DNA of 12,878 nt. Source: Planctomycetaceae bacterium. GTDB lineage: Bacteria > Planctomycetota > MHYJ01 > SBBU01. Made by a program: the position numbers and the translations under genes. This document shows positions 1 to 6,606 of this stretch, in pieces. Every line of letters starts with the position of its first letter. Position 1 is the first letter of the stretch. The stretch lies in assembly GCA_005239585.1 (NCBI GenBank), contig SBBU01000260.1, positions 1 through 12,878 on the forward strand, in the 5' to 3' direction. The notes below the pieces were generated by a model that saw only the letters and a program-made list of their open reading frames with translations, had not been told where the DNA came from and ran no database searches.

Positions 1-106
1 AGGGATTCATTGACCTGAAACCAGTATTTGTAAATTAAAGATGCTAAATTCACAGGGGTGCTCTAGCCACCTCGAGCACAGATCTTTTAACAGTTACGGA
101 GTCGAC
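1..106. other. Unassigned flank with no convincing gene
   Basis: I find no gene that I can support in this stretch. One plus-strand frame is open from position 3 to a TAA at 36-38, and its residues (GFIDLKPVFVN) could be the C-terminus of a gene entering from the left, but 11 residues prove nothing. A weak 6-bp inverted repeat (GTGCTC at 58-63, GAGCAC at 74-79) has no T-run and is probably incidental. If a plus-strand gene does end here, it would converge on the minus-strand secreted-protein gene and share the hairpin at 107-145. Confidence 0.3.
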
Positions 107-145
107 ACAAATGCCCCTTGCAATATCTTTACAAGGGGCATTTGT
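107..145 (-). terminator. Perfect 14-bp hairpin terminator, possibly bidirectional
   Basis: The arms ACAAATGCCCCTTG (107-120) and CAAGGGGCATTTGT (132-145) are perfectly complementary around an 11-nt loop. The hairpin lies 14 bp beyond the stop codon of the minus-strand gene at 160-888. The outer A/T pairs supply a short U-rich 3' side in either direction, so it could serve both strands, although neither side has a long uninterrupted T-run. Confidence 0.75.
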
Positions 146-159
146 ATTCTATTTAACCG

Positions 160-888
160 TCACTCTGTCTTTTGCAGTTCCATTAAAAAGAACTCTCCCT
201 CCTTGAACTTTTTGAGATAATCTTCATATCCGCTTTTCTCTTCACGAGTGATATCTTGGAGCTCATTATCATCGTTCAGTTTGAACTCATACTGATAGGA
301 TATGCACATGATGAAACTAAAGTCTTTATATTCTTCCACCTCGATAACAGACTTGGCAGTATAGCTCTTGCCTTCTTTTTTTATGTCCTTTACGGTACGC
401 TCTGGTTCCTGCTGATCTTTATCTGGAGTATAAACGTGGAAACGACACACAGACGTACTCTCCTTTGTGGCAAGTTTGTTACATATCGAAATAAGAGGTT
501 TAACATCGTCATCTTTTGCAAGTTTTAGCTTCTCTGCCTTTGCAATCTCAGCAAGGTTTTCGAGTTTTTTGACAGCTTGCGCAGTCCCGTCAATCTTTAA
601 TGCAAATATTCCAAGAGAGATTGTTTGAACAATCTCTTCCTCTGTTCCATGCACCTTCTGAGGTATTTTGACTGTAAGCTGGTAAAAGCGATGTTCCTTA
701 AAAACATCTACTTTAACCCGTTGTAATTCAATTGTGTCTTTAAATATCTTTTCTTTGAATGTCGATTCTGCTTTAGCCCAGTCTTCCTGGGGCTTTTTTG
801 CATCGCTTTCCTGAGACAGTAACGTGCTGCTTACCATTAGAAGGCAAGCTGACGCCAGAAAACCCATACACCACACTTTGTTTCTCAT
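160..888 (-). CDS. Secreted protein of unknown function
   Basis: I do not recognise this 242-residue protein. The N-terminus is a plausible Sec signal peptide: a basic MRNK start, a hydrophobic core at about residues 5-24, and probable cleavage near LLS/QES. A cysteine at about residue 15 sits in an ASAC context, but hydrophobic sequence continues after it, so I do not call a lipoprotein. The mature part is highly charged and Lys/Glu-rich, with alternating beta-like strands and a helical stretch at about residues 105-140 (AVKKLENLAEIAKAEKLKLA). I see no catalytic motif. The start is well supported by AAGGAGA at 894-900, 5 nt before ATG. Hairpins flank the gene on both sides (107-145 and 993-1021), so it is probably transcribed alone. 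A periplasmic or cell-surface location is inferred from the signal peptide. Confidence 0.8.
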   Translation of the reverse strand: MRNKVWCMGFLASACLLMVSSTLLSQESDAKKPQEDWAKAESTFKEKIFKDTIELQRVKVDVFKEHRFYQLTVKIPQKVHGTEEEIVQTISLGIFALKIDGTAQAVKKLENLAEIAKAEKLKLAKDDDVKPLISICNKLATKESTSVCRFHVYTPDKDQQEPERTVKDIKKEGKSYTAKSVIEVEEYKDFSFIMCISYQYEFKLNDDNELQDITREEKSGYEDYLKKFKEGEFFLMELQKTE

Positions 889-992
889 ACTAGTCTCCTT
901 TCAAAAAAATACTCTACAAATACAATCTGTTTATGACACTTGGACGACATGATTTACTCCAGGAGTTAATGAATTGCGAATGCCAAATAAAG

Positions 993-1021
993 ACGGCCAG
1001 AAGTTGTTAACTTCTGGCCGT
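993..1021 (-). terminator. Rho-independent terminator of the porin gene
   Basis: The perfect 13-bp arms ACGGCCAGAAGTT (993-1005) and AACTTCTGGCCGT (1009-1021) enclose a 3-nt loop. On the minus strand the stem is followed by the T-rich tract CTTTATTTGG. It lies 19 bp beyond the porin stop codon and separates that gene from the secreted-protein gene downstream. Confidence 0.88.
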
Positions 1022-1040
1022 GATTAATCCAGTTAAAAGC

Positions 1041-2477
1041 TTAGAATTTTAAAGTTGTGCCGAGCGCAAGAAGCCAGGTACCAGATTCAGTATCTTTTGT
1101 AAACATCTTCATGACATCTGATCCAGAGAGGAGAGCTGCCATAAAGTTGAGATCGCACCATTTATTAACCTTAAAGTCCATGTTGAAATTAGTTTCTATG
1201 CCAAGGTCATCTGCACTCTTCTCGAGACCATCGACAACAGAAAGTGTCCTTATGGGATTGTCCGCCTTGAAGAAAGCAGCTTTTAATGTTACTGGGAGGT
1301 TTCCCTTAATGTCACCTGGTACACTGAACGTCGCACCAAGCTTTAGTTTGAATCCTATATAGTTGTTGTCGATATCGTATCCCCACTCATTTGATTCAAT
1401 TATCAAAAAATCATCGTTGTTTTCATATGAAATAAACTTCTTGGTCTTTGTCTCGTTGATCTGGCCCGTAATAGTTGACTGATTTTTTGCCCCATCCACC
1501 TTGACCACTGAAAGATCAATAAATGGCTTGCTCGGGGTTTCAAAGACCGTGAATCTCAGGCCTAAATCAAATGCTTTTCCAGTTGTCTTCACCTGTGTAA
1601 GAGTTGCTGCACCTGTTGGAAGAGTGACTGTAAGAGAGTCAAATAATCTACCTGCTTGGGCATAGAACTCGCCCCAGAAATCAAAACCTTTTTGTATCTG
1701 CCAGTTATAACCTATACCAAGTGTCGATGTGCGGTTAGACTTTTGTGGACCATCAAATGTTGCAAGTGTCATTCCTAACTTAAACCCTTCAGTAAGCTTA
1801 TAGCCCAAAATCATAGCCCAAATAGCATGGTCGTTGTTTACCGCCCTATTTCTCTCAAGGACTGCTGGTAAAGCAGCAAGTCTAAAATCAAGGGCCTCTC
1901 TTTCGTAGGCAAATACGAATCCAGTAGGTTCCATGGTCTGCCTTCTTGTAAGAGGCCAAACGAATTCGGCATCATCCCATGGACTCTCAGCCTCAGATGC
2001 ATCCACAAAGATCGTGTTGCCACGACCGGTTAGGTCTATGATAAAATCCTGCGCCCCAAATGTAAGTGACGAATTAGGAGCTACTGCAAACTCTCTGAAT
2101 CTAACGTATGCCTGTTCGACGTAGAATCGGATATCGTCAATTCCCAGGTTTATATTTTGTTCGCTTGGGAAAGTACCTGGTGTAAACATTATCTGCTTGT
2201 TTTCAAGCTGGAGAAACACATCCACTGCACTTGGAAGAGTGGTTTTAAAAGTAAGTGTAAACTTGCCGCTGAAGATATCATTGCTGTCATCTGCTCTGTC
2301 CAGAGCAGCACCTGAGAGTACACCATTTCGCTGCCATGCACTCGCTTCGTTGAGAGCTCCATCCCTGTATACCCAGTGTAGTTGAAAATTCCCCTCGACT
2401 TCAATCTTGGGAGGCTTGTCCTGTACTGTAAAATCGCTTGCAAATAGGATTGTTAAGGCTTGAATTACTGTCCCCAT
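1041..2477 (-). CDS. Porin-like outer-membrane beta-barrel protein
   Basis: This protein of about 478 residues has the pattern of an outer-membrane barrel: many short amphipathic strands with alternating aromatic and polar residues, Gly/Asn/Asp turns, and a C-terminus ending LALGTTLKF with the terminal Phe typical of BAM substrates. By general pattern it resembles porins of the alginate-export/carbohydrate-porin type, and the substrate cannot be read. I place the start at ATG 2475-2477 rather than at the ATG 12 nt upstream, because GGAGGG (2482-2487) lies between the two, 4 nt before the downstream ATG. The N-terminus (MGTVIQALTILFASDF) is hydrophobic but short and has no Lys or Arg before its core, which is odd for a Sec signal. 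The gene has its own consensus promoter overlapping the end of ispD and its own terminator. Confidence 0.82.
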   Translation of the reverse strand: MGTVIQALTILFASDFTVQDKPPKIEVEGNFQLHWVYRDGALNEASAWQRNGVLSGAALDRADDSNDIFSGKFTLTFKTTLPSAVDVFLQLENKQIMFTPGTFPSEQNINLGIDDIRFYVEQAYVRFREFAVAPNSSLTFGAQDFIIDLTGRGNTIFVDASEAESPWDDAEFVWPLTRRQTMEPTGFVFAYEREALDFRLAALPAVLERNRAVNNDHAIWAMILGYKLTEGFKLGMTLATFDGPQKSNRTSTLGIGYNWQIQKGFDFWGEFYAQAGRLFDSLTVTLPTGAATLTQVKTTGKAFDLGLRFTVFETPSKPFIDLSVVKVDGAKNQSTITGQINETKTKKFISYENNDDFLIIESNEWGYDIDNNYIGFKLKLGATFSVPGDIKGNLPVTLKAAFFKADNPIRTLSVVDGLEKSADDLGIETNFNMDFKVNKWCDLNFMAALLSGSDVMKMFTKDTESGTWLLALGTTLKF

Positions 2478-2481
2478 ATAT

Positions 2482-2487
2482 CCCTCC
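2482..2487 (-). promoter_or_regulatory. Shine-Dalgarno site fixing the porin start
   Basis: GGAGGG on the minus strand is followed by ATAT and then ATG at 2475-2477. The more upstream in-frame ATG (2487-2489) partly overlaps this site and has no Shine-Dalgarno sequence of its own, so the downstream Met is preferred. Confidence 0.8.
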
Positions 2488-2504
2488 ATTACAAAGTTAA
2501 AACG

Positions 2505-2532
2505 ATTATAAGGATTTGAATTTTTTTGTCAA
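2505..2532 (-). promoter_or_regulatory. Perfect-consensus sigma-70 promoter of the porin gene
   Basis: On the minus strand TTGACA (2527-2532) and TATAAT (2505-2510) are separated by exactly 16 nt, a full 12/12 match. The promoter lies inside the last codons of ispD, and the ispD stop TAA (2506-2508) is part of the -10 box. The predicted start of transcription is near 2498, giving a leader of about 20 nt that carries the GGAGGG site. Strong constitutive expression is inferred from the match, which would suit an abundant porin. Confidence 0.85.
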
Positions 2533-3159
2533 ATATTTTGCAATTTTTATATCCAAAGGGGTGGTCAGCTTGAAATTTGATTCATCCGACCTAACGATAT
2601 GTACTTTGACACCGATACGCTCTACGAGCTGACTCTCGTCTGTCCCGATAAATCTATCTTTCAATGCCTTTTGGTGTGCTTTTTTAATTATCTCAAGTCT
2701 GAACCCCTGCGGAGTATGCGCACAATAGGCAATTTCTCGTTCGATAGTCCTTTTAACAGTACCATTTCTAGCCACTTTAATGGTATCCCTAGCCTTTACA
2801 GCAGCAATGGATGCACCAAATTTTTTGGCACTAAGGTAGACCCGGTTTATTAAAGCCTTTGAGACAAACGGCCTGACGCAATCATGGACTAGGACGATTG
2901 GAGAGCCAACCTCTTGTAATGCATTATATACTGATTCCTGCCGATTTTTGCCACCTTTGACAAAAATAACCTTTTTACTGCTGTGTCTAAACCCTTTTCC
3001 AAGAGGCAAGGCCACAACTATCTGATTAATAAATTCGAGTGAATTGAATTTGTCAATTACCCGCTCAAGAATGGACCTTCTGCCAAGTTTGACAAATTGC
3101 TTATAAAGGCCCGCCCTCTTCCCGCTCCCTGCTGCTGCAATTATAACTGCCGCACTCAT
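2506..3159 (-). CDS. ispD: 2-C-methyl-D-erythritol 4-phosphate cytidylyltransferase
   Basis: IspD joins CTP and 2-C-methyl-D-erythritol 4-phosphate to form CDP-methylerythritol in the cytoplasmic MEP pathway to isoprenoids. The nucleotide-binding loop AAAGSGKRAG lies at residues 8-17, followed by KQF. VHDCVRP matches the VHDAARP motif. RDTIK, HTPQGF, GTDESQLVE and NFKLT (with the substrate-binding Lys) follow in the expected order. The length of 217 residues is slightly short for the family. The loop between the Arg and KQ is two residues shorter than in E. coli IspD, and the usual Pro before KQ is Tyr. The frame extends to a GTG at 3180, but I chose ATG 3157-3159 because MSAAVIIAAAG matches the normal family N-terminus. 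Neither start has a Shine-Dalgarno site. The gene diverges from aroC, and its last codons contain the porin promoter. Confidence 0.92.
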   Translation of the reverse strand: MSAAVIIAAAGSGKRAGLYKQFVKLGRRSILERVIDKFNSLEFINQIVVALPLGKGFRHSSKKVIFVKGGKNRQESVYNALQEVGSPIVLVHDCVRPFVSKALINRVYLSAKKFGASIAAVKARDTIKVARNGTVKRTIEREIAYCAHTPQGFRLEIIKKAHQKALKDRFIGTDESQLVERIGVKVHIVRSDESNFKLTTPLDIKIAKYLTKKFKSL

Positions 3160-3212
3160 TTGGAGAAGCGATTTTCCCACGACTAGACATGGAAGTAAAG
3201 CCTCGCGATATT

Positions 3213-3218
3213 TATAAT
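3213..3218 (+). promoter_or_regulatory. Possible -10 box for a leaderless aroC mRNA
   Basis: TATAAT stands 6 nt before the preferred aroC ATG (3225-3227), which would place +1 at the A of ATG. No good -35 lies 16-18 nt upstream. An alternative pairing, TAGACA (3184-3189) with GATATT (3207-3212) over 17 nt, would give a leader of about 6 nt. Both readings would exclude the upstream ATG at 3189. Confidence 0.4.
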
Positions 3219-3224
3219 ACCATT

Positions 3225-4364
3225 ATGATTTCTTATACGACCGCAGGAGAGTCTCACGGTAGTTGCCTTTTAACTGTAATAGAAGGAATCCCATACGGCA
3301 CTCCTTTCTCAATCGAATCCAAAGAGTTCTTAGATAAGGAGCTTGAGAGACGACAAGGGGGATATGGCCGAGGCGCTAGGATGAAGATTGAAAAAGACAC
3401 CATTCAAGTCCTAAGTGGTGTGCGGAAAGAGAAGACCATAGGCTCACCATTGACATTCAAGATTGAAAACAGGGTCCAGAACATCGAGGAACTTGGTGAA
3501 ATCACAAAGCCAAGACCCGGTCATGCAGATCTTGCAGGTGCAATGAAGTATGGAGTTCAGGATGTCAGAGACATTACAGAGCGCTCAAGCGCTAGGGAGA
3601 CTGCAGCCCGTGTCGCAGCCGGGGCCTTTGCTAACTATCTCTTGTCGCTCTTCGAAATTCGATGTGTGGGTTATGTTGTTCAAATTGGGACATTTACATG
3701 CTCAAAAACTCCTGACAACTCGAATGAATTGATCGCAAAGCGAGATCAATCACCATTCTATATGCCAGACAGCACTAACGACGATGCGCTCAAGCAAGAG
3801 ATTGACAGAATTCGCTCGGAAGGCGATACACTAGGCGGAAGATTCGAGGTGAAATGTCTTGGTGTCCCGCCAGGACTTGGAAGTTATGCCCAGTGGAAAT
3901 ATAAACTCGACAGTCGTCTCGCTGCTGCACTCATGTCAGTTCAGACAGTAAAATCTGTGGAGATCGGACTTGGCTATGCAGTTGGGTCCACCCAAGGCTC
4001 CAAGATGCATGATGAAATAATAAAATCACCTGATGGAAAGATATCTCGGGCTAAAAATAATGCTGGAGGCATTGAGGGTGGTATGTCAAACGGCCAGCCA
4101 ATAGTTGCCAGGACATCCTGTAAACCGATCTCAACACTGAGAAATCCGTTAAAAACCGTGGATTTGAAGGATAAGCAGGAGGCACAGGCCGCCTACGAGC
4201 GCTCAGATGTCTGCGTTGTGCCGGCAGCGAGCGTAATCGGTGAGGCAGTTGTTGCATTTGAAATACTCGCTGCGTTTCTCGACAAATTCGGAGCAGACAC
4301 ATTCGACGAGGTAAAACAAAGATATAGTACATATCAGGAGAAGCTAAAGCAATTCTCATCATGA
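3225..4364 (+). CDS. aroC: Chorismate synthase
   Basis: AroC converts 5-enolpyruvylshikimate 3-phosphate to chorismate, the last common step of aromatic synthesis, and needs reduced FMN. The family signatures are all present: TAGESHG with the first conserved His at residue 11, RRQGGYGRG, SGVRKEKTIGSPL, RPGHADLAGAMKYG with the second active-site His at about residue 100, RSSARETAARVAAGA, GGIEGGMSNGQPI, and a C-terminal VPAASVIGEAV. From the preferred start at 3225 the protein has 379 residues, close to the family norm. The frame opens at ATG 3189, but the 12 extra residues are unlike the family, which begins directly before the TAGESHG strand, and possible -10 elements lie downstream of that ATG. 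No Shine-Dalgarno site is visible. The stop overlaps the start of the exporter gene by 4 bp (ATGA), so the two are very likely co-transcribed and translationally coupled. Confidence 0.96.
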   Translation: MISYTTAGESHGSCLLTVIEGIPYGTPFSIESKEFLDKELERRQGGYGRGARMKIEKDTIQVLSGVRKEKTIGSPLTFKIENRVQNIEELGEITKPRPGHADLAGAMKYGVQDVRDITERSSARETAARVAAGAFANYLLSLFEIRCVGYVVQIGTFTCSKTPDNSNELIAKRDQSPFYMPDSTNDDALKQEIDRIRSEGDTLGGRFEVKCLGVPPGLGSYAQWKYKLDSRLAAALMSVQTVKSVEIGLGYAVGSTQGSKMHDEIIKSPDGKISRAKNNAGGIEGGMSNGQPIVARTSCKPISTLRNPLKTVDLKDKQEAQAAYERSDVCVVPAASVIGEAVVAFEILAAFLDKFGADTFDEVKQRYSTYQEKLKQFSS

Positions 4365-6091
4365 AATCTCTAAAAATAGGGACAATCCGCAAAAGAATGT
4401 ATTTCTATGCAAGAAAATATGTCTTTCTTCTACTACTGACCATACTGGTCATGATCCTTTTTGTAGCCTGCGATGGTATTAGAATTGCAGTCATAAAGGA
4501 ATTTTCCAACCTTGACACAACTACTTTTCATAAAATAACAATTGTTTTTATCCTTACTTGTATCGGCACTTTTATATTCAAATTCCTAAAAGAGGTCCTT
4601 TCAAATCTTATCATTCAGAGATTTATACGAGATATAAGAAGTCTGCTTGCACAGAAACTGTTATCGCTGCCCCTCAAGTTTTTCTACTTTGAAAAGCGAC
4701 CGGGGGATGTAATTTCGAGGATTACTAACGATGTGGTTCACCTTGAACCTGCATTAATGTTCTTTTTAAAAGACATTTTCTTCTTCTCGCTCCAGATCAT
4801 CGCAGCGGTATGTCTGATATTTTATTTTAGTCCTTACCTTGGTTTGGCAACATTAATACTCTTTCCGACCTGTATAATCCCTCTCCTGCGAATCTCCAGA
4901 AGTTTGCGGAAGGCAAGAAAGAGAAGCATGGAGTATCTTGGGGAAGTAACTGACAGCATTATCTCTATTTATAGTGGTATCAAAGTCATCAAGACATTCG
5001 ATAAAGGCAAAGAGGAACTCGGCAATTTTTCAACAAAAAATGAAGGACTCTTGAAAAAAATGATGAGTACCGTCAGAAAACGCGCACTATCGATGTCACT
5101 TGTCGAATTATTCCTTGCCTTGGCAGTGGCACTGCTCTTTTGGTTTGGCGGTTACCTAATATTAAATAAAAACATGACTTTGGCAGATCTCGCTGGCTTT
5201 GGGATAGCTGTTGCAAGGTTATATACATCCTCCAAGGAACTAACAAAGAGTTACAACGCCCTCATGGAGTCAGCTCCCGCATGCGAGAGAGTTTTTGAGA
5301 TATTAGATGAACCTGATGAACAGGACCCAACAAAAGGAGAAGATGTTGGTCCTATACATGAAATTGAGATCAAAGATCTTTGTTTTTCGTATGACACACA
5401 GCCGCTCTTCCAAGGCATAAACATAAAGGCGAAAAAAGGGGAGATAATTGCCCTTGTTGGCCGCTCGGGTGTGGGGAAATCTACACTTGTTGACCTTATA
5501 ACTAAATTTCATTCCCCGTCTCAAGGAGAGATAATTCTAAATGGGCGAAATTCTCAGCATCTAAGCAGGTCCTCACTACTTAGGCAAATCTCTCTAGTCG
5601 CGCAGGACACTTTTCTCTTTAACACCTCTATTATGGAGAACCTCCTCTATGGTCAACCCAGTGCGAATCAAGATGAGATTATCCAGTCAACCAAGCTGGC
5701 TGGAATACATGACTTTATCTCAACACTTGAGAAGGGTTATGAGACACAAATCGGTTATATGGGAGCAAAGCTATCTGGTGGGGAGCGCCAGAGGATTTCA
5801 ATAGCCCGTGCACTCTTACGTAAACCTTCACTTTTAATCCTAGATGAACCAACAAGTCATTTAGATGTCGAGATCGAGAAAAAGATAGAAGAGTCTTTGA
5901 TAGAGATCACACGAAGCAGAGACAGAATCACGATCATTATAGCACACAGACTGTCAACAATTAAAAATGCAGACAGGATCTACGTTCTTGATCAGGGTAG
6001 AGTGGTTGAGGTTGGAACACATGATGAGCTGCTGGCAAAAAATGGCTTCTATGCGTCGCTCTACAGAATACAGTTGGCAAACAGAGATTAG
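4361..6091 (+). CDS. MsbA-type ABC exporter (fused membrane and ATPase domains)
   Basis: This 576-residue half-transporter should act as a homodimer in the inner membrane. Residues 1 to about 310 form a type-I exporter membrane domain with hydrophobic segments near 20-38, 58-77, 136-157, 160-178 and 247-268. FEKRPGDVISRITNDV (about 110-125) is the family's intracellular-loop motif. The ATPase domain has Walker A GRSGVGKS (367-374), Q-loop Gln415, signature LSGGERQ (471-477), Walker B LLILDE (491-496), D-loop SHLD and switch His529, so it looks fully active. It resembles the lipid and multidrug exporter group, and an MsbA-like lipid A flippase is one possibility, but nothing here fixes the substrate. 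It overlaps aroC by 4 bp and ends 3 bp from the convergent nuclease gene, with no terminator visible between them. Confidence 0.93.
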   Translation: MKSLKIGTIRKRMYFYARKYVFLLLLTILVMILFVACDGIRIAVIKEFSNLDTTTFHKITIVFILTCIGTFIFKFLKEVLSNLIIQRFIRDIRSLLAQKLLSLPLKFFYFEKRPGDVISRITNDVVHLEPALMFFLKDIFFFSLQIIAAVCLIFYFSPYLGLATLILFPTCIIPLLRISRSLRKARKRSMEYLGEVTDSIISIYSGIKVIKTFDKGKEELGNFSTKNEGLLKKMMSTVRKRALSMSLVELFLALAVALLFWFGGYLILNKNMTLADLAGFGIAVARLYTSSKELTKSYNALMESAPACERVFEILDEPDEQDPTKGEDVGPIHEIEIKDLCFSYDTQPLFQGINIKAKKGEIIALVGRSGVGKSTLVDLITKFHSPSQGEIILNGRNSQHLSRSSLLRQISLVAQDTFLFNTSIMENLLYGQPSANQDEIIQSTKLAGIHDFISTLEKGYETQIGYMGAKLSGGERQRISIARALLRKPSLLILDEPTSHLDVEIEKKIEESLIEITRSRDRITIIIAHRLSTIKNADRIYVLDQGRVVEVGTHDELLAKNGFYASLYRIQLANRD

Positions 6092-6094
6092 GAG

Positions 6095-6562
6095 TTAGAT
6101 TTCTTCTGACTCTTCTGGTGGTTCTTCTTCCTCTGATTCTTGTTGGAATGGAAATGGGAGCTGATTCTTCAACACGTCTTCAAATACCTGCTCCTCGACA
6201 TATATAGGGCATTTTGCTTTAGAGGCAATGGCTACAGCATCTGAAGGACGAGCATCAATATCGATCGACTTGGAGTCTCTTTTTAATACAAGCTTGGCGT
6301 AAAAGACCTGTTTTTTGAGCTCTGTTACCACAATTCGATCAAGCTTGTAACCCATCGCATCGATTACATTTCCGAGTAGATCATGCGTCATTGGTCTGGG
6401 GTTTTGATGGTCCCCTACGTATCTTCTGATCGCAAGTGCCTCCCAAAGTCCTATCATAATTGGAAATGCACGATCGCCATTTTTTTCTTTTAGTACAATT
6501 ACCTGCTCCTCAGATGTCTCACGCATTATTATGCGTGCCAAATCAACCGGAACTGTCGCCAT
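6095..6562 (-). CDS. Bifunctional nuclease family protein (DUF151)
   Basis: This 155-residue protein belongs to the DUF151/bifunctional nuclease family, a small cytoplasmic fold whose characterised members have been reported to have nuclease activity. Family hallmarks are FPIMIGLWEALAI (33-45), RPMTHDLL (56-63) and DARPSDAVAIA (103-113), followed by PIYVEEQVFEDV. The N-terminus VPVDLARIIMRE is what I expect of the planctomycete-type subgroup and supports the start at ATG 6560-6562. The last 15 residues are strongly acidic (QESEEEEPPEESEEI), a low-complexity tail outside the fold. There is no Shine-Dalgarno sequence, and a promoter lies directly before the ATG, so the mRNA is probably leaderless. 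The gene lies downstream of the two-exporter operon on the same strand with its own promoter, and converges on the MsbA-type gene. Confidence 0.92.
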   Translation of the reverse strand: MATVPVDLARIIMRETSEEQVIVLKEKNGDRAFPIMIGLWEALAIRRYVGDHQNPRPMTHDLLGNVIDAMGYKLDRIVVTELKKQVFYAKLVLKRDSKSIDIDARPSDAVAIASKAKCPIYVEEQVFEDVLKNQLPFPFQQESEEEEPPEESEEI

Positions 6563-6569
6563 GCCAGTG

Positions 6570-6597
6570 ATTATACACCAACAATATTAATTATCAA
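6570..6597 (-). promoter_or_regulatory. Sigma-70 promoter giving a near-leaderless nuclease-family mRNA
   Basis: On the minus strand TTGATA (6592-6597, 5/6 to consensus) and TATAAT (6570-6575, 6/6) are 16 nt apart. Only CACTGGC separates the -10 box from ATG 6560-6562, so transcription should start at or within about 2 nt of the start codon. It lies in the 44-bp gap after the stop of the second ABC-2 permease gene. Confidence 0.8.
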
Positions 6598-6606
6598 ATG
6601 AAGAAG

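Noticed and set aside
58..79. GTGCTC/GAGCAC inverted repeat as a regulatory site or tRNA remnant
   Set aside because: It has 6-bp arms with a 10-nt loop, no T-run and no tRNA features such as a T-loop GTTCGA or CCA end.
256..528. Plus-strand open frame of 90 codons
   Set aside because: It lies wholly antisense to the secreted-protein gene, which has a signal peptide and a Shine-Dalgarno site. Its translation is Phe/Ile-rich with no motif and it has no ribosome binding site.
1057..1362. Plus-strand open frame of 101 codons
   Set aside because: It is antisense to the porin gene, and the barrel with terminal Phe on the other strand explains the coding pattern.
3157..3180. GTG 3180 as the ispD start
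   Set aside because: It adds seven residues not expected in the family and has no Shine-Dalgarno site. ATG 3157-3159 gives the normal N-terminus just before the nucleotide-binding loop.
4051..4392. Minus-strand open frame of 113 codons across the aroC end
   Set aside because: It is antisense to highly conserved aroC residues and the aroC-exporter overlap, with an Arg/Pro-rich composition typical of a shadow frame.
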